Source: Oscillospiraceae bacterium (GTDB lineage Bacteria; Bacillota; Clostridia; Oscillospirales; Oscillospiraceae). From it: 64,000 nucleotides of DNA. Location of the stretch: NCBI GenBank assembly GCA_031261745.1, contig JAISJC010000153.1:1-64000 (forward strand), written 5' to 3'. Shown here piece by piece: positions 60,053-64,000 of this stretch. The number at the start of each line of letters is the position of its first letter. Positions within the stretch are counted from its first letter, which is position 1. The notes under the pieces are model-generated. The model worked only from the letters and a program-made list of their open reading frames with translations, was not told the origin of the DNA and searched no databases. The position numbers and the translations under genes were made by a program.

Positions 60053-63000
60053 TCAAGTTACGACGAAGTTCGTTGATACACTGCCCACAAGCACGCCTCC
60101 GGTATAGAATCGTGCGGATATGATATACACGCCTGGGTTACTGATACTTGCGGGTACTTGCAGCGAGTAACTGTCTCCCGCCCCCGGTATCAGGTTGGCC
60201 GTGGTGAGCGGCATTGTGCCGGAACCGACCGACCCAAGACTTGCCTGACTCTGGACGTCGTACTGGATTTCGGTAACGCCGGTAATATTCGCGCTGTCAG
60301 TGAACGTCAGCAATACGTTACCGCTGATGTTCGACTGGCTCGCCGTGACCGTTCCTACCGAGATACCGGACTCGTTCGTGGTCGTCGCGCGTTGCTCGTG
60401 AACCACGTAGGTGTTGTTACTGTATTCGAATGCGGTTGGAGGAAGTTCCGTCACGTCCGCCGGCGATGTCGGATCAATGTTCGCCGTGTTTGTGATGGCG
60501 TAGAATCGGATGGTGTACTCCGTACTCTTTTCGAGTCCGCTGAACTTCGGCTCGATAAAGTTCCCGTACAGTTCCGTAAACACGTGGTCCGCAATGCCGC
60601 CGCCGCTTCCGGTGTAATTAACACCGGAGAGTGACATCGTCAGATTCGGATCATTTGTTACGTCGCTGATGTTACCGATGCTGTCTTTCTTAAAGACACG
60701 GATTTTGTACGCGCCGATATTGCCGGTGTTGGGATTGCTTTCAACATCAACAACCGTGCGGTCCCTGTCAACCGTCGAAACCTTGAAGTCAAGGTGGTAA
60801 TTAAAGACATATGGATCGCCACCGGTTCCGGCACCGGTTCTGGTTACGCTTGGGACATACGTCGTGGTGTAGTTCGGTCCGATGAGTGCCGGCATCGTGA
60901 ACATAAAGTCTCTCGTTCCGAGTGGCGTTCCGGTTCCGGCGGCATTCGCGTAACCCGTAACAGTAATCTTGTACTGTGTTCCGGATTTCCAGAAGTCTTT
61001 GCTGTCATTCATAAAGTTGTTGCCGGGCTTAAAGTCGAAGTACGTGAATTTAGTGCCTGCCGGTGTTTTATGGTCTCCGACAAACAAGTTCGCATCTTCA
61101 AGAGCCTGATTGGGTATTACCGTACCGACGGAAGGTCCGCCCGGAATAGAAGTGCCGTTTGCACCCGGTCCCACTACCGTTATCTCGTAAAACAGGTAGT
61201 AGTTCATAATCGAACTGAGTTCGATCTCCATTTGGATAACTCTGTCGCGGTAGTTCGTCGGGATATACGTCACCTTATTCAGAACCGGATCATTGTTACC
61301 GACGGGTCCGATCGTGAGTTCTTTCAGCGTCGTGAAGAGGTACTTGTTTTCGTTCTGTCCGCCTTCCGGATTAGTACTCGGCACCTTGTCTATTGACGGG
61401 TTGTAGAGCGACAGTGGTCTATACTGCATAACCGGCGATGCAGTAGCGTAACCGCCCCAGAACGACACCCAGTACTGTTTTCCGCCCGACTGCAGTCCGG
61501 TACCGCCGTTTAATTCGAGGTTGTAAGCACCGTTTGCACCGGTACTGTCCAGAACTATTTGGTATGACCTCGTTTTTGTGTCGGTGTTGTTGCCATCGGG
61601 GAGGACATACGAATCAAGGTCGATTGCAATCGTATACCACTCGTTAAGCGCATTTCCGTATGCTTTATAGCCATTGTGGTACACCCACCCGGCACCGGCA
61701 ATCGGCCCACCGACCTGCGTGTTGCTGCTGCCGCCGGAATTGCCGCCCCACAGTTTGAGGTAGAGGTATCTCTTGCTGTCGCTGGATGGCGTGGTGCTGC
61801 CGGTGCCTGATCCCGGAGCCGACTCCGTGTCCAGCTGCTGCCAGTTTTTCAGGTCGAAGTTGATTGTAACGTCCGTGTATCCGGGGGTGATACCCGTGAT
61901 CGTGATCTCCGGCGCGGAGCCGCTGTGGGTCACCTGATTGGTAGTGTCGTACGTCAACGGTATTACCGACAGCTTCTTGAACGCGACGTAATCGTTTGTG
62001 CCTTGTAATTTCAGACCGTGTTGGTCGATGCCCTCAATTTTCAGCGTGGTCGTGCGTTGATTCTCTACGGTGATCTGCTGGTACGTCGTCAGCATATTTT
62101 CAAAAGTTATCTCGCTGTTTGTTGCTGAAAGCGTTTTCAGCGAGTTGTCTTGCTCTAATCCCGATATCTTGAACACGCCTCCGGCAAGCCAGTTGGTTCT
62201 GTTCAGCGTACCAAGTTGCGACGCGTTCTGTATCACCGTCGGTGTGCGGTAGAAGTTATTGACATCAGTACCGTTATGTGAAATAAGATCATCGTAATTG
62301 GGGGCAGTGACATTGGCGGTGCGGATCGCGAAGTAACCGCTCGGCGCGCCTACGGCATTTTCAATACCGACGTCGCCCTCGTCGTAAATGATTTCAACAG
62401 TAACGGAGTAGTTAGTGCTGTCCTCCGCCTTACCTCCCGGCAACTGGGCGTACGGCAGATAGTACGGTATAATAGTTCCTGCACTCGGCATCGGTACCGC
62501 AAGGATATACTTTGCCGTACTCGCGCCCTCGTAAATCGGATTCGTGTCAGTCCAGTTTGCGTCTGTAAAGGTTCCTCCCACTTTCGTCACGTGGAGAACA
62601 ATCGCGGCGACCCTCGCCATTTGCGCCCTTGCCCCGATCTCGCCGTAAGTGGCGTCAAAGCCGCTCAGTGCCACCTTGAAGCGGTTTGCGCTGAACTCGT
62701 CCGTGAACGTGTATCTGACGCCGGGGTTTGAGGTCGGGTCACCGACTGGCAAAGCCAGCAGCTTTGTCCTGGTGAATGCCGGCGCGACGGGGCTTCCCGT
62801 ATTACCGGATCCCCACGACTGATACGCTTCAAAGCCCTTGTGGAACAGCGGTATTGACGGCTCTGTCGTTTCCGGCGGATTCAGCTTGTTATAGACTGAA
62901 TACTTAATTCCGGCTTCTAAGTCAAAACCGTTATTGATCATAAATTCGTTTCCCGCAGTTGTCGGGTTTGTCGCGATCGCTAACTCCTTCGTGAAGTCAT

Positions 63001-64000
63001 TCGCTCTGTCTGACCGTTCGAGCGTCGCACCCGGAATGGGAATGTCTACATTGTAGAGTTGCAGGTCATCACCGCCGCCGACCAATACCATCGTCTTGTC
63101 GATGTCGAGGAGGTTATAGCGGATATACGGCGTGTAGCCTTTGTTAGCACCCGCGTCGTTTTCGGTTCTGCTCTGATAGAAGCGGAACTTCGGACTCTGC
63201 TTCGGCGTGTCTAAGCGCAGGCTGCGCGCAAGCTGATTGGCGTGCGTCGGCTCAGGGTCGCTCGACGGGAAGTGGTATAAACCGCCGCCCGCTTGCGTGA
63301 CCTCGGAGTTCATCGTAAAGAAGTACTGCTCGCCGCGGCTGTGCCTGATATACACGTTAAAGTTTCCCGCCTCCGTACTCGGCACGATCTTTGCGGGGCC
63401 GCTTGTACCGGTGGCGCTCGCTGTATCGTAGTAGCTAATTCCGTCTGTGTCCGCGCCTATTGCGTCCGCCCCTGTGGCATAGTAGGCATCGGGATCCGGC
63501 GTAAAGAACACGTTCAGTTCCTGCATTTTTCCGCTATTGCTTAGGAAATAGTTTGTGTTTTTGAAATTGAAATCCGCAATGTGCTCCAATTTAGGATGAG
63601 TATTTATGTTCGTTGCGTCCAATTCAGCGTCGCCGAGGGGTTTATATACGTATTTTGCGGCAGGCGGCATCGGCGACACCGAGAACGGGAACGCAATGGG
63701 TCCCGAACTGTCGTAGCCCGTGTATTCGTACATTCCGAACGTCATCGATTCCGTCTTCAACACGGCATCCGCACTGTAATTCGCCGCCGGCACCGTGATA
63801 TGATAGCCGAGAATCGTGTCAGGTTCAAGGGTCGCCACGTAATCGTTTATTTTTTGCTGGTCCACACTTGTCGGAGCTTCTTTTATAATCTTCTTGTACA
63901 CATCGGTCGAGTTTGCATACTTAGAGAGGTTGGCTTTTGTGATCGGAGTCACATTGAAGAAGTTATATTCCATCGTTTTGGTGGGTATCGTCGGGTTCGG
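60053..64000 (-). CDS. Large repetitive extracellular protein (over 1300 aa in window), N-terminus beyond window edge
   Basis: ORF remains open to position 64000 (PNPTIPTKT precedes the annotated M); beta-sandwich/FN3-like segments such as 'FSGLEKSTEYTIRFYAITNTANIDP'. Confidence 0.8.
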   Translation of the reverse strand, partial: PNPTIPTKTMEYNFFNVTPITKANLSKYANSTDVYKKIIKEAPTSVDQQKINDYVATLEPDTILGYHITVPAANYSADAVLKTESMTFGMYEYTGYDSSGPIAFPFSVSPMPPAAKYVYKPLGDAELDATNINTHPKLEHIADFNFKNTNYFLSNSGKMQELNVFFTPDPDAYYATGADAIGADTDGISYYDTASATGTSGPAKIVPSTEAGNFNVYIRHSRGEQYFFTMNSEVTQAGGGLYHFPSSDPEPTHANQLARSLRLDTPKQSPKFRFYQSRTENDAGANKGYTPYIRYNLLDIDKTMVLVGGGDDLQLYNVDIPIPGATLERSDRANDFTKELAIATNPTTAGNEFMINNGFDLEAGIKYSVYNKLNPPETTEPSIPLFHKGFEAYQSWGSGNTGSPVAPAFTRTKLLALPVGDPTSNPGVRYTFTDEFSANRFKVALSGFDATYGEIGARAQMARVAAIVLHVTKVGGTFTDANWTDTNPIYEGASTAKYILAVPMPSAGTIIPYYLPYAQLPGGKAEDSTNYSVTVEIIYDEGDVGIENAVGAPSGYFAIRTANVTAPNYDDLISHNGTDVNNFYRTPTVIQNASQLGTLNRTNWLAGGVFKISGLEQDNSLKTLSATNSEITFENMLTTYQQITVENQRTTTLKIEGIDQHGLKLQGTNDYVAFKKLSVIPLTYDTTNQVTHSGSAPEITITGITPGYTDVTINFDLKNWQQLDTESAPGSGTGSTTPSSDSKRYLYLKLWGGNSGGSSNTQVGGPIAGAGWVYHNGYKAYGNALNEWYTIAIDLDSYVLPDGNNTDTKTRSYQIVLDSTGANGAYNLELNGGTGLQSGGKQYWVSFWGGYATASPVMQYRPLSLYNPSIDKVPSTNPEGGQNENKYLFTTLKELTIGPVGNNDPVLNKVTYIPTNYRDRVIQMEIELSSIMNYYLFYEITVVGPGANGTSIPGGPSVGTVIPNQALEDANLFVGDHKTPAGTKFTYFDFKPGNNFMNDSKDFWKSGTQYKITVTGYANAAGTGTPLGTRDFMFTMPALIGPNYTTTYVPSVTRTGAGTGGDPYVFNYHLDFKVSTVDRDRTVVDVESNPNTGNIGAYKIRVFKKDSIGNISDVTNDPNLTMSLSGVNYTGSGGGIADHVFTELYGNFIEPKFSGLEKSTEYTIRFYAITNTANIDPTSPADVTELPPTAFEYSNNTYVVHEQRATTTNESGISVGTVTASQSNISGNVLLTFTDSANITGVTEIQYDVQSQASLGSVGSGTMPLTTANLIPGAGDSYSLQVPASISNPGVYIISARFYTGGVLVGSVSTNFVVT

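Overview
This 64 kb window comes from a fairly GC-rich, spore-forming Firmicute (Clostridia-like: sigG, CIRCE-groESL, SLH and sortase-type surface proteins). It reads as three blocks. (1) 0-30 kb is anaerobic metabolism: a corrinoid protein tail plus UroD-type methyltransferase, a NuoE/NuoF-like module with an unusual 1133-aa NuoG/GltD fusion, a cobalamin-riboswitch-controlled BtuFCD-like operon, galM, sigG, a sugar ABC transporter, ABC-F, and a pyrogallol/phloroglucinol-transhydroxylase-like molybdoenzyme operon with thiolase, SDR and two small proteins. (2) 28-38 kb is mostly housekeeping or regulatory: glycosyltransferase-TPR, Sir2, GloA, CIRCE-groES-groEL, XRE, RHH, a bactofilin-like membrane protein, SLH and HD-GYP. 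(3) 38-64 kb is the most striking part. It is a long minus-strand locus encoding a divergent but apparently catalytically intact F1-type ATPase (alpha, gamma, beta, epsilon-like, b/delta-like) and a c-subunit-like proteolipid whose essential ion-binding carboxylate is replaced by Ser with no acidic residue in TM2. No subunit a is recognisable. The ATPase genes are flanked by giant surface proteins: a 4364-aa protein with GLUG and chitin-binding-like modules and a C-terminal LPKSG + TM + KRRK tail, a 721-aa membrane-anchored protein with Gly-Gly-X and Thr-Pro repeats, and a protein of more than 1300 aa cut by the window edge. I propose a rotary-ATPase-derived, non-chemiosmotic surface machine, conceptually comparable to the F1-like motors of mollicutes. 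Everything was read by eye from the sequence and ORF track; no searches were run.
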